Assembly (NCBI GenBank): GCA_021186555.1
Contig: JAJKFL010000014.1
Coordinates: 27,916,033 to 27,980,032 of the forward strand
DNA from: Reticulitermes speratus
Lineage: Eukaryota; Arthropoda; Insecta; Blattodea; Rhinotermitidae
DNA: 64,000 nucleotides
Direction of reading: 5' to 3'
Below the pieces are notes generated by a model. That model saw only the letters and a program-made list of their open reading frames with translations, was not told the origin of the DNA and made no database searches. Numbering within the stretch: position 1 is the first letter of the stretch; each line of letters opens with the position of its first letter. Positions 46,450 through 56,444 of this stretch are shown piece after piece. A program made the position numbers and the translations under genes.

Positions 46450-46550
46450 GTGACAACAAATACACTTTTCTATATTTTATTCTTACTATCTTTAACATAG
46501 CTCCTACATGTTTCGACGTTATTATCTCGTCATCTTCAGGGAGCTGACAC
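46450..46550 (+). repeat. FB3 repeat, copy 2
   Basis: GACAACAAATACACTTTTC, ATAGCTCCTACATGTTTCGA, then CGTTATTATCTCGTCATC and TTCAGGGAGC. Same order as the 16.9- and 53.2-kb copies. Confidence 0.7.
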
Positions 46551-46559
46551 GAAAGTTAC

Positions 46560-47225
46560 TATAAAACTTACCGCAATAAAATAGGTCACAATAAAGGTAC
46601 ATATGTTGTGGTATCAATAGTGCAGAATATTACAGGTTTTGGCTAAAAGATTATAGTTTATGTATACTATTATGGCAGAAACATATAGGAGGTATACAGT
46701 GTGTATAATATACATTCATACAATTATGTGCATTTGTTTGCATGTGTTGCATGGTTTGTTACGTCTAATAGAATAGTGCATTTTTTGGTGTTACATAAGT
46801 TCCTTACTTTGTCGCAATGCACGGAATAAGCAATGTAAAAGCAGCTAGGAATATTTTTCACTCGCCTACCTACCCCAGAAAGCAACACACACACAAACAC
46901 ACACACATACATTCGGAAATATAAAATGTATGCACCTATTTAGTCAGGTAAGGTTTGTTGTACCAATGTGTATATTATGCAGGAATATGAATTGTTGATT
47001 GTAACAGAATAGAACTAAAAGATGGCGTTAACAAACAGCATTGAGAAGTACCTGTAATTCAGTCCGTATTGCAGGCTCGAACTCTTGAGTAACATAGATG
47101 TAGTGTATTGCCTGCATATTAAATGCAATCATAATTTCTAAGTGGCTCTCAGGAGCTATAGTACATAAAAATTGATCGATGGAAGAGTTCTTAGTTGCTA
47201 CACCTGTGACTATTAAGATCAACAT
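46560..47225. other. Unannotated stretch
   Basis: Nothing recognised; a short CA-rich run at 46,883-46,911. Confidence 0.5.
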
Positions 47226-47228
47226 ACT

Positions 47229-47320
47229 GTTTCCTGGGATATGACGCCGTGTAGTCTGTAGAAATTTACCAACATTTTCGGTAAATTTACACGAGACTGG
47301 GTCGTGTCACTTCCGGAAGA
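47229..47320. repeat. FB1, copy 9 (compact 92-bp hairpin)
   Basis: Left GGGATATGACGCCGTGTAG, CTGTAGAAATTTACCAAC; right GGTAAATTTACACGAGACTG, GTCGTGTCACTTCCGGAAG. The loop and central motif are deleted, so the two outer arms face each other almost directly. Confidence 0.88.
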
Positions 47321-47324
47321 CAAT

Positions 47325-47670
47325 AATCTTCAGTGGAATAATTTTCTCTGGAAACCGTTGCTACTGATATAACTTGCCATGTTTTGTAACTGAATTTTCA
47401 GCGGACGTTTTCATAGGTCTAATAGAGTTGTGGTGTAAGGCTGGTTCTGCATCCAGGGACGAATCTTTTAACTAGCTGTCTTAGATGCTACAGAGAAAGG
47501 CACTTATTTTAGTTGCGTCATTATTGGCGTGTCAGTGTGCAGAAACATAAACCCTGCTTGTATAGGAACAGTGCGACAATTTATCATCGTAATCATGGTC
47601 TGCGTTAATATAACGTGTGTGAGGGAGAAGAAGATAATGAATATGCTAGGAAGAGAAGGTGCAATGAAGA

Positions 47671-47714
<44 letters not shown>

Positions 47715-48415
47715 AGTGTCTTATTTATGTTAGGCGAGTCTAGAGGAGACAGGAATATCAGTTGCTGGTTTGCTGCGTCTCTAACTTGACTGCTGACTTC
47801 TCATAAATCAGAGCAGCGAAGGAAGCGGAGGATTGTGGACGTCACACACAGCAGTTAAGTTTCATTGGAGAGAGAGATGGACGACTAAGAGACAGAGAAT
47901 GGGCCAGTGGCGGATCAGAGCCAGTGAACGCACTAACTCGGACGGAAAACACAGTGACAGAAAGAAGGGTCCACTTGGCTTGTTATGGACGAAATTGGAG
48001 GGGGTGGCGGAACAAAGTGTTGTTGGAGCCATATCGTCCTTGTTTTGTAAAAAGTGTCTAACTGCCGCTTTGAGTTAAATTGAGTTACGTGTAGCAAATC
48101 ATTCAGCTAATAGTCCTCTATGATATGTAAAAAGATAACTCCATCTTCAAGAATAACCAAGATAGGTAGGAGATATCCCACCTCTCAAAGCATTTGTCAT
48201 ACGTAAAATGAAGCCACCTTCTTCTTCTGCTGTAAAAGTGATATTTTGTGGGTTTTCCTCTTCTTACAAAGTAGGGGCGATATTCTTCTACCCAGTGGCG
48301 GAACAAATGCTGTTAGAGCCATATATTTCGACCCAGTGACGTAACATATTTATCTATTAATTATTCCCATTAGTTTCTGCAATTTGAGTTTCTCATGGCG
48401 GTGACGGTGAAGATT
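47325..48415. other. Unannotated stretch with GA microsatellite and a split direct repeat
   Basis: No gene. (GA)n at 47,674-47,711 generates an Arg/Glu frame. An imperfect 30-bp direct repeat (GTGGCGGAACAAA...GAGCCATAT) lies at 48,005-48,036 and 48,294-48,324. Confidence 0.5.
47674..47711 (+). repeat. (GA)n microsatellite
   Basis: About 19 GA units. Confidence 0.95.
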
Positions 48416-48420
48416 ACTCG

Positions 48421-48515
48421 CTTGTGGGGTGTGACACCATGCAGCTTGGTAGATAAGTACCGACGTTTCAGAGGAACCTATTGCGTCTTACTTATGAGAG
48501 AGCAAGTTTCTAAGG
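48421..48515 (+). repeat. FB1, copy 10 (single arm)
   Basis: GGGGTGTGACACCATGCAGC, TTGGTAGATAAGTACCGACG, TTTCAGAGGAACCTATTGCG follow the FB1 left arm; no inverted partner. Confidence 0.8.
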
Positions 48516-48798
48516 GACGTCGTTATTTACTTACTTACTGACTTACTTACTCGAATGCGCAGCGTCACATCGCAGACATATACATTGTCAACCTTTTAAA
48601 TTACGCAGCCTGCTGCGGTTTATTTAAAGGCGTTGTCAGTCAATAATAAATTTGGCGTATGGGGAAGTCAGGCATGTATCTGGAGGAACTGTTGAAAACC
48701 ACGATAAACCGCAGTCAGGATAGCCGATCTGTGGGTGAAGATTTGAACCCGGGACTTCCCCAATACGAAGCAAGAGTGCTAACAGTTCGATTGTGACG

Positions 48799-48908
48799 TT
48801 TGGCAGTGGCAGTCTAGTTTACTAGGTTCGGAAGTGGCTATCTAGTTTGATAGACTCGGCAGTGGCTATTTGTTTGATAGATTTGACAGTGGCTATCTAG
48901 TTTGATAG
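48799..48908 (+). repeat. 28-bp minisatellite, about four units
   Basis: Units contain YGGMAGTGGCTATCTAGTTT then GATAGAY; unit starts near 48,799, 48,827, 48,855 and 48,882, with one 1-base-shorter unit. Confidence 0.88.
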
Positions 48909-48914
48909 TTTAAA

Positions 48915-49368
48915 GTACGAGTACATTCTGCATTGGCACTTGCAGACGGTTCCTGCTTCTTCCACATTTATCTTCTAAAGGCAAGTCCAAACAGTTTTTT
49001 TTTTTCGAGTGGCAAATTCATGGTTTAGTTCCGGTGGTGTATCTAAATTTTATCCTTCAGTGACTGATTAAATTTCTTTTGAAGTTCTAACTAGATTAAT
49101 GTAAGTTTATTGTTTTATTTGAGGGTTGTAATATTTCTTTGATGCGAATGCCAGCTGCGAACACTCAGTGAAAGAGCAGGCCACTTGCCTATCCTGGCTT
49201 CTGATAATCTCAAAATTTTAGGCCTATAAACTTGAGGTTGACCATGCCACGCCCCGCTGCAGTTCATATCTCACTGTAAGCTGAAGTTCCCTAATACCGG
49301 GCATTAAAATTAACGTCACTGTTCCTCTATCATTATAGCAAACTGGAAATTCTGCTGTGTGGATTTTT
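48915..49368. other. Unannotated stretch
   Basis: Nothing recognised; one TAGGCCTA at 49,219. Confidence 0.5.
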
Positions 49369-49371
49369 TTT

Positions 49372-49520
49372 CCTGTGGCTCAACAGCCCCTAGGGGGCCT
49401 ATGCCTCCTCATTTTTCGAGGCTTCGTGATCACACTTTTTAGACACACCACACTCGGTAGGACTCCTCTGGACGAGGGACCAGTTCGTTGCAGAGACCTC
49501 TACCTGAAAACAGCTGTGTA
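49372..49520 (-). mobile_element. SINE-B, copy 2 (head missing)
   Basis: GGCTCAACAGCCCCTAGGGG, CCTCATTTTTCGAGGCTTC, CACCACACTCGGTAGGACTC and AGAGACCTCTACCTGAAAAC match copy 1 (29.08 kb) almost exactly, then similarity stops. Since the element is on the minus strand, this is a 5' truncation, the usual retroposition outcome. Confidence 0.85.
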
Positions 49521-49524
49521 GATG

Positions 49525-49815
49525 TAGATACTTACTAAAAAAATTACAAATTTCTACCAATGGCTTTGCAGGAGCAGGGTTCGAGCAGTAGGTATACAGA
49601 CATAAACGACCGAAACATAACTACTGTAAACCAGCTCACCATCAGGCATAGTGTTTTTTTAGTATTTTTCACTAATATTTATTTTTATTTTCCCCTCTTT
49701 ATAACTTTTGGTCCATGTGCTCATTTTAGTTAAATTGGTGATCGGAACAATTTTGTAAATTTGCCTTGTATGCTGTACATACTGTAAATTGTAATCTTCA
49801 ATAAATAATTTAAAA
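49525..49815. other. Unannotated spacer
   Basis: Nothing recognised. Confidence 0.45.
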
Positions 49816-49820
49816 AAAAG

Positions 49821-49975
49821 CAGTAGGTATAGTGACCAGGCTACGGGCTGGACGATCCGGAATTTGTTAGCCGGGCTGGAGAGACCGTGAATGAAGCTGA
49901 CCACTCACATCCTTCTAGTGCCGAGGTTAAGAATGAGTGGGTCTATACCCGTACTTACCTTATGCCTTCCTAGTG
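49821..49975 (+). mobile_element. SINE-A, copy 7 (internally deleted)
   Basis: Head CAGTAGGTATAGTGACCAGG and GGGCTGGACGATCCGG, then directly the 3' half GAAGCTGACCACTCACATCC and GTGCCGAGGTTAAGAATGAG. The B box and the middle are deleted. Confidence 0.75.
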
Positions 49976-50206
49976 TTCACAGGGACAAATTTTGCACCTT
50001 ACTTATGCCCGTGCCAGATGGCCAGAGCCTGTAGGTCTACCTGGAGGCATAGCCCACAAAGAGTATACACTTCTGTCATTTAACAACTTCTCACAGGAAA
50101 TTAAACAGCTAACTGCTTATGTAACGAGAACACAAGTGTGTGAAGGCGCGATTACTGACTGTATAGAGCAGAGATTTTTTTAGAAAGGTATACTCGAAAT
50201 TTACCA

Positions 50207-50300
50207 TCTTCCGGAACGTGAAGCCATGCAGCCTCCTAAGTGGTTACCATCGTTTTGAAGGAATGTGCTGCCTCCATTTTCACGATAAATTTTCTGTCCT
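50207..50300 (+). repeat. FB1, copy 11 (single arm)
   Basis: CTTCCGGAACGTGAAGCCAT, CAGCCTCCTAAGTGGTTACC, ATCGTTTTGAAGGAATGTGC, TGCCTCCATTTTCACG in FB1 order. Confidence 0.75.
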
Positions 50301-50477
50301 GCCTGGTGTTAGCAGTCACAGCCCATTTAAGATGTATATATACTTAAGACTCAACCCATGAATACTTATTCATACTTATTCTCCTATCGTAAAGACTGGG
50401 GCAGTAAGTTGCGCCGAAACGCTACACAATGTGCCGTCACAAACATGAAGAATCTTCACAGTCACAGCAAAGAGAGC

Positions 50478-50585
50478 CGATGATTAGCTGGTCAACACAT
50501 TCCAGGTTTTTATGAAACCCGAAGTCTTATTACATTTCTCACAAGACTCATCTCTTGACCATATACAGATCCAGTTGATTCCAGT
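50478..50585 (-). mobile_element. Orphan LINE-1fam 3' tail, degenerate
   Basis: TTAGCTGGTCAACACATTCC then AGGTTTTTATGAAACCCGAA and GTCTTATTACATTTCTCACA is the complement of the GTAATAAACCTTCGGGTTCC ... GACTAGTTGACGACC region (905-965) with small changes. Confidence 0.65.
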
Positions 50586-50619
50586 TCGTAACCTAACACC
50601 CCGTTCCGTTATCATCTGT

Positions 50620-50782
50620 ATGAGGGATACATAAATCCCAGGCTCAAGGCCGCCCAGGCAAATAAATTTTGTGCTCTAACTCCTATTTGTGTGTTCTTAG
50701 TATCGAAGTTGTCCATGTCACCGTTCTGGTGCCTAGAAGTTTGATATGGCTTCCAGAGTTTTGAAAAATTTGTAAACACCTG
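50620..50782 (+). mobile_element. hAT-like short element, copy 2
   Basis: Aligns with 41.85-42.02 kb from GGGATACATAAATCCCAGGC through ATTTGTGTGTTCTTAGTATC to a right end ATTTGTAAACACCTG. The left terminus is decayed. Confidence 0.55.
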
Positions 50783-51082
50783 ACATATATTAAAATTGTT
50801 TTCCAGTCTATGTCTTGCTTTTCCAAGTGATCCCCTCTTTTCATACTTTCCGACTGAAGTTTTTATTGATCATCTTTCCCATGCGTGCTACGTGACTCAT
50901 CGCTCTCATTTTCATTCCTAGTAATATATGGTGAAGTGTGAACCTTATAAAGCTATTTATGATGTACTTTTTTGCACTTTTCTCATACTTTTTCCAAACA
51001 ATCTCATAAGTGCATCGATGTTTTTCCAAATAACCACAACTACTTTTCCAAAGTGTAAATTTATCGTGGCAATGTATGAGTG

Positions 51083-51084
<2 letters not shown>

Positions 51085-51121
<37 letters not shown>
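51085..51121. repeat. (TA)n microsatellite
   Basis: About 18 TA units, source of a false 131-codon frame on the plus strand. Confidence 0.95.
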
Positions 51122-51124
51122 CAT

Positions 51125-52070
51125 ACATCTTATCTTTTTTGTTAAAACACAATGTTTGGGTAAGAGATTCTGTCTTCTTTATCGGGTAAAGTATAAACAT
51201 TTTGAAAATACTTTCTTTAGTCCTTTGGATGGAGCTAGTTTCTGTCTTGGGACAGAAGATGCGTTTAGGAACACACCACCGTCACAGACTTTCAGAATCC
51301 GATTGTATTTGTTTAATGGCTAGATAGGATACAGTAAAATAAAATATCCTCTACTGGATTCCTGGTAATGCTGTAGACTTAATTTGGCCCGGAATGTAGG
51401 ACTATAATTAGAAGCAATGATAGAGAATTAGCCCCTGCCAAGATCTGTACTGGAATTTCTTCTTATTTTATCCCGACACATAAGCCTGTTTGGTTCGCTG
51501 TGAATGCTACAACTCTAAGAAATTAGTTTTACTTCCAGTTCCGTTTTACTTCTTATTTTATAAACTTAGAGAGAAATTAACTTGCAACAAAACTTACGAG
51601 AAAGCAATTAAGATTCGTTCAGTGACTCAAGTTTACATTAAATGACAAGTCATTATCATCGTATAGTAGGCTGTATGTTTAACTGGCTAAAAGTTAAAAA
51701 AAATTTAAAATATTAATACTACTGTGGACCCACAAATCCTGAATGGAGCATTTCCTAAACTACAATAAAACCACTGAGACAGAAGATACGTAGTTTATGA
51801 GAAGTTGTTTATGAGTCTGTTAGTATTCTAGGGTAAAGAGTTTGGTTCTCTGCGCTCATCTCGTAATGAATTTCATTTGGCATCCGCTCCGATAAACTAA
51901 GAAAAAAACACTTTTATGGAAAGAAAATCTCATCAATCCAGTGTCTTACTTCCGTTTCTCCCTTTCTCGTCATGGTGCTAGACGAAGAGAGTTTTCTTTC
52001 TGTCTTTCTTCTCTCTTTCTTGTTCTGACCTCTTTGTACCTACTCATTGTAGGTGTAGAGGATTATTTTT
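51125..52070. other. Unannotated stretch
   Basis: Nothing recognised; pyrimidine-rich run at 51,985-52,025. Confidence 0.5.
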
Positions 52071-52074
52071 GCAC

Positions 52075-52275
52075 ATGATCACACTCAGTGACACACACAT
52101 ACTCTGTAAGACTCCTCTGGACGAGGGATCGGTCCGTCGCAGAGACCTCTACCTGACAACACACAACACCCACAAGAGACAGACATCCATGACGGCGGCG
52201 GGATTCGAACCCACAACCCCAGCAAGCTAGCGGCCGCAGACCCACGTGTTAGGCTGCGCGGCCACCGAGATCGGC
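52075..52275 (-). mobile_element. SINE-B, copy 3 (3' tail missing)
   Basis: Complement of GGATTCGAACCC (52,201-52,212) is a perfect B box. CTAGCGGCCGCAGACCCACG and GGCTGCGCGGCCACCGAGAT are the complement of a class II tRNA-like head. GACTCCTCTGGACGAGGGAT and GACCTCTACCTGACAACACA match copies 1 and 2. Confidence 0.88.
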
Positions 52276-52279
52276 GAAC

Positions 52280-52920
52280 AGAGTTTTTACGGGATTTTAG
52301 TACTTTGTAATGCGGTGTTTATTATTTGGCGGCTGTTTAACCCTTTCCTGCATAGTGGCTATGGCATGTACCAGTCAACATTAAAAGTTCAGTGTTTTGC
52401 CCATACAGGGTATTTGTGTATTTAGAACGATTCTAAAAAAAAAGGATGTCAATGTAAGAAAGATTTTGAATGTACGGAATCAATTTTAAATATTTGTTGC
52501 ATGAAATCCGTGCTGCAGAGAAACACTGAGATGCGAGGGCGCGCGTGTGTGCGCATGCACGCACACACAGGCAGTATGGTAATGTCATAAGCCTACATTC
52601 TTTCCTTTGGTATGTAAATTAGCCTGAAAGCTCTATGGATACAAAGGGACTCAGTGTAGTAGGGCATAACAGAAGTGTTATGTTGCTTAGTAGCAACATT
52701 AGAGACGAAAGTGAAGTCTACCATTCATTGCAGTCATATTTCTTATTATTTTACCTATTCTACGTCGCTTCGGCTCTTTTTCGGGCCATGGCTTCCGTGA
52801 TCTTATTCCTCCAACACTGTACTCATACACTAGCTTATATATAACTGAAAAATAAGTAATGCAAGAAAATGCGAGAAGAAGCTGCAAATTGCTATGGATC
52901 TTACCGTAATAATAATAATA
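52280..52920. other. Unannotated stretch
   Basis: Nothing recognised; an alternating purine-pyrimidine run (GCGCGCGTGTGTGCGCATGC) at about 52,540-52,570 could form Z-DNA. Confidence 0.5.
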
Positions 52921-52927
52921 TAATAAC

Positions 52928-53000
52928 CATGGCTCAACAGCCCTATATGGGCCCGGGCCTCCTCTTGCCTCCTCTTTTCGAGGTTACTAAGTCATGCGCA
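52928..53000 (-). mobile_element. SINE-B 3' tail fragment
   Basis: ATGGCTCAACAGCCCTATAT, GGGCCTCCTCTTGCCTCCTC and TTTTCGAGGTT match the SINE-B tail of copies 1 and 2. The following sequence differs. Confidence 0.55.
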
Positions 53001-53211
53001 TTCGTGGCAGTTGGTGACTGATCAACTGGCCGCGCTACTGTTTCTATCGATCCTGATGTGCCCGCCAGAGCCATCTATCTTACCGTAATGTTCTGATTAA
53101 TTAATCCAATATTGTGTAAGTGTTTTGAGCTTTTGGAAAGTTAAGTTTATTTTCAACGCACTGTTAGTGCTATTGACGAATACAGGAAATTATTTGTTAT
53201 CTCTAGTAAAA

Positions 53212-53310
53212 CTGTACCAACACATGCACTTTTTATTAAAACAATAATAGTTTTAAAAAACAAGCCCTACATATGTTTCGGCCAGTTAACTGGCCATCAT
53301 CAGGGGCAAC
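53212..53310 (+). repeat. FB3 repeat, copy 3, with a perfect 16-bp palindrome
   Basis: TACCAACACATGCACTTTTT, CTACATATGTTTCGGCCAGT and TAACTGGCCATCATCAGGGG. GGCCAGTTAACTGGCC (53,280-53,295) is a perfect palindrome. Confidence 0.75.
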
Positions 53311-53314
53311 TAGC

Positions 53315-54075
53315 GTTCACAGCATAATCACCTTCAATAGGTTAATGATAAGATGTGTGGGTGTTATATAAAAAAACGTTTAAAGCAATAAAGTTCACGT
53401 CGTTCTATTGGAGACACTTCAATGGGCACTGTATATCACTTTGTTGTGGGCACTGTATAATAAAACACTGACTTGGTTTTAAAGCACTGTTGTGTTGCGT
53501 GTTTCGGTGAAGCACGTACTTTCTTTATTCATGCCGACTAATGTCTGTTCTTGTATGCGATGGTTGTGGGAGCATTATCTTGGCATTGGCATGGCGTTGT
53601 ACCGTCTATCGAGAGATAAATCTAGTTAGTAAAATATATTACTCCTAATTAAAAAGTTAAGTGTAAATACGTTTTAAAAGACGTATTATGTTTAATTATG
53701 AGTGACATACCTGTGCTGGGTGGTTGCTGCTAGGGTAGCGTGTAGCCCGGAAGATGTCTGGTTGTCTTATTATTATATTTATTGTATTATTATTATAATA
53801 TTAAGTATATTTGTTACCTGTTTTGGCCCTGTTGAAAAGTGTTCACAGTAATTTTGTTATGGGAAAGAGGGAGGGCAATCTTTCATGGAAGTCTTATGAC
53901 ACTGTTCAGAGGTTAATTTTAAAATAATGGTATAGGTTTGTATGGGGAAGTATAAATACAGAAATACACGTGACTAAGTGGGCAGTCTACTGTTTCTTAT
54001 ATTTGATACTTGTGTTGGAAATGTTTAAGGCTTTATTGCTTAATCATATGTCAAGAAGGTGGAGAGAGCGAGCAG
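53315..54075. other. Unannotated stretch
   Basis: Nothing recognised; GGGCACTGTATA repeats at 53,429 and 53,448. Confidence 0.5.
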
Positions 54076-54077
54076 CG

Positions 54078-54300
54078 AAAGTCGTGATACAGTGGTTAGC
54101 ACTCGGAAATGCCCTGTTTAGAGACCAGATATCCTGATTGGATCTTCCGTGATTTTCCTCAGTACGTTTACCCAAATGTCGAGCTTGTACGGGGCTTTCT
54201 TCCACATCCTATCATATTCATTGCTCAAAATTTATCCCATCATTCGACGCTGTATAATACAGTTAATGATGTCATAAAATCAATCACAAATAAAATTAAT
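54078..54300 (+). mobile_element. SINE-C, copy 4
   Basis: GTGATACAGTGGTTAGCACT (A-box-like), ATATCCTGATTGGATCTTCC, GATTTTCCTCAGTACG, CTTCCACATCCTATCAT and the tail ATTCGACGCTGTATAATACA. The B box is decayed. Confidence 0.65.
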
Positions 54301-54304
54301 GTAA

Positions 54305-55843
54305 TAATATTATACTTTACTTTTAAATGAAGAAACATTATGTGGGCGTGTCATGTAGCAATTCTGGTAAATTTGTGAGTTGGATTCGAAGTTTTGGGTA
54401 GGAACATTAACGGGAAGGTAACACTGGAGAAAACGGTAGATGGGAAGGAAATTTTTAGATTAAATGAAAAAGCTACGTTGTGAATTTTGGGTCTGCAATG
54501 AACTGGATCACGATAGGCTCCACTTACTGCCTTTTTGAACACGGTAGTTAAAGCTGGGTTTCTTATAAGCAGAGATTTTCTTGACCGCTTCAACTTCTCA
54601 TATTTTACCGTGACGTAACTTACGTGTTCCTTGTGAGGTTTGAGAGAACAGGGAGCATAATTGAAGAACATCCGTATGTAACAGTGCTGTGTAGATACAC
54701 AAAGTGCCTCATTGTCGTTAAATGTGCATTTCGTGACTAATTTAAAGTTACATTCAGCTAACGAGACACAATTTGCTCTTTAGGAAGTAAGAATACTTTG
54801 CCGTCAATAAAGTAATATATTTTTTTTCACTGCTAAAGCATTTATAAAGAGAAAATACATTCTTGAATCATTCACCATTCCATTCTCCCCTCTGCCGGTA
54901 AATTCGAATGTTTTATGAGCCTCTAAATCACAACGTTTCGGAAAATACTTTTTCTGGCGACGTCTTCGCGTCTCGTTGAAGTTTGATATCACTGCACAAC
55001 GCCCGCACTCATGACCATAAAGCGGATTGGGACTTCGACCTTAAAACAAAATAAAACAGGAGTGAAATTCGTGAGGGCAAAGAGACAGAGGCAGATAGTA
55101 AACTTTGTCAGTAAAATCCGTTCTCCTGAATGCATAAGAGGCTTAAATAGACTCAATAGGTTTCTACTGCGATATTTCAAAGTTCGTGTAACTTTTCGTT
55201 TAGATAATAAATTTATGTTGTAACAGTATCAAGTATAGTAGAGTGTGTTAAATATTTCGAGAAAAATTCTATGAAGGTCTTGATGTCAATTCAAAATTAC
55301 GGTTGGGTGATATCGGTGATATAGGCTAGCCGTTTGCAACCGGCTCATTTGAGTAGGGGCATAACCTTCTTTACTTCTGATGACAGAAACAGATCAAGTT
55401 ACTTTAAAACTTGTGTTTGAAAAAAAAAGCTACGGTGGCTTATTTCAAGCTACTATTCATAGATATTTATCGTAACAAACTATCATCAAAGGGACTGACT
55501 TAGCTACAGTTTCATTTACCGCTTCAGATAACTGATCATATAATTTATATATAATGGGTGTTCTTGCTGTGAGGAACCCAGGTTAACAGATACTAGTCCA
55601 TAGTTTTTGTACGCAATAATAATCCTTCTTAGGCGTGTATTTGATTTGTACAGTTAGTAGTCAACGTAAACTATCACTGTCATTATCATGGATTATACTT
55701 CGACATTTTCTTATTAACACTGTCCCTTCCCTACTTTGTATGATATTCCTGATATATTTTGCCTTTCACTTTACATTCATGTATTTATTTGTGTTCAATG
55801 AAATGCCACAGCTTAGTTTCTGGTGGCCCCCACTTTGAATTCG
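54305..55843. other. Unannotated stretch
   Basis: Nothing recognised; a 106-codon minus frame (54671-54351) has no motif. Confidence 0.5.
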
Positions 55844-55847
55844 GGAA

Positions 55848-56005
55848 GTCCCGTACCGGCGGCTAGCAGAGCAATTTTTCATTTTCGTGGTGTATATTAT
55901 TCCTTCATATATTTGCCTTAAAATACGCCACGACCGCTTCCTTCTATATCTTATCATGTTGTACCGTGCCAGCTTTTTGCAGTGAGAATTTGTTAGTGTC
56001 GCGCC
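55848..56005 (+). mobile_element. Possible SINE-C, copy 5
   Basis: TGAATTCGGGAAGTCCCGTA and TACGCCACGACCGCTTCCTT, CTATATCTTATCATG fit the SINE-C body order, without head or tail. Confidence 0.4.
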
Positions 56006-56021
56006 GAATTTAAAATTTTTG

Positions 56022-56250
56022 GATGAACCGTGACATGGTTCAGGTTGTTAATCGCCCGCCTGTCACCTCGGAACCCCAGCTTCGATCCCAAGCCATTCCA
56101 TGTGGGATTTGTGGTGGACAAAGTAAAATGAACAGCTTTTTCTCCGAGTACTTCAGTTTCAGTTCTTCAGTATTATTTCACCAGTGTTCAATACTCATAT
56201 TTGATTCATTTATAACAGTGTTATATGAGCTTAGCAATTGGCAGCGTAGT
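56022..56250 (+). mobile_element. SINE-D, copy 2
   Basis: GAACCGTGACATGGTTCAGG, B-box-like AGCTTCGATCCCAAG, CCATGTGGGATTTGTGGTGG, ACAAAGT, CTCCGAGTACTTC and AGCTTAGCAATTGGCAGCG match 25.51-25.74 kb in order. Confidence 0.72.
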
Positions 56251-56257
56251 TAAATAA

Positions 56258-56440
56258 AACACTTCTGTCTCCGTCCCCTTCAAGTTAGAATATTATGCCT
56301 TGTCATCTGTCCACAAATGTTTATTTAATGTGTTCCTGGCTGCTGTTCATTCATGGAGGCCATCTCATTCATCTGCAATGTGAGGATGTGCCATCCGTGG
56401 TGAGAGGTTCCCAATTAACGTGGTCTATCAGTCGTTGCTA
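56258..56440 (-). mobile_element. Second copy of the composite-element body (no LINE tail)
   Basis: CCTTGTCATCTGTCCACAAA, TGTTTATTTAATGTGTTCC, TGGAGGCCATCTCATTCATC, TGCAATGTGAGGATGTGCC align with 22,960-23,105 in the same orientation. The part corresponding to the LINE ORF end and tail is absent. Confidence 0.7.
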
Positions 56441-56444
56441 TATA

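Noticed and set aside
47529..47789. 86-codon frame with an Arg/Glu run
   Set aside because: The charged run is a (GA)n microsatellite; nothing else supports coding.
48799..48908. CRISPR-like array
   Set aside because: Units are contiguous without spacers and the DNA is clearly eukaryotic.
50928..51323. 131-codon plus-strand frame
   Set aside because: Carried through by a (TA)n microsatellite read as Tyr/Ile; no domain.
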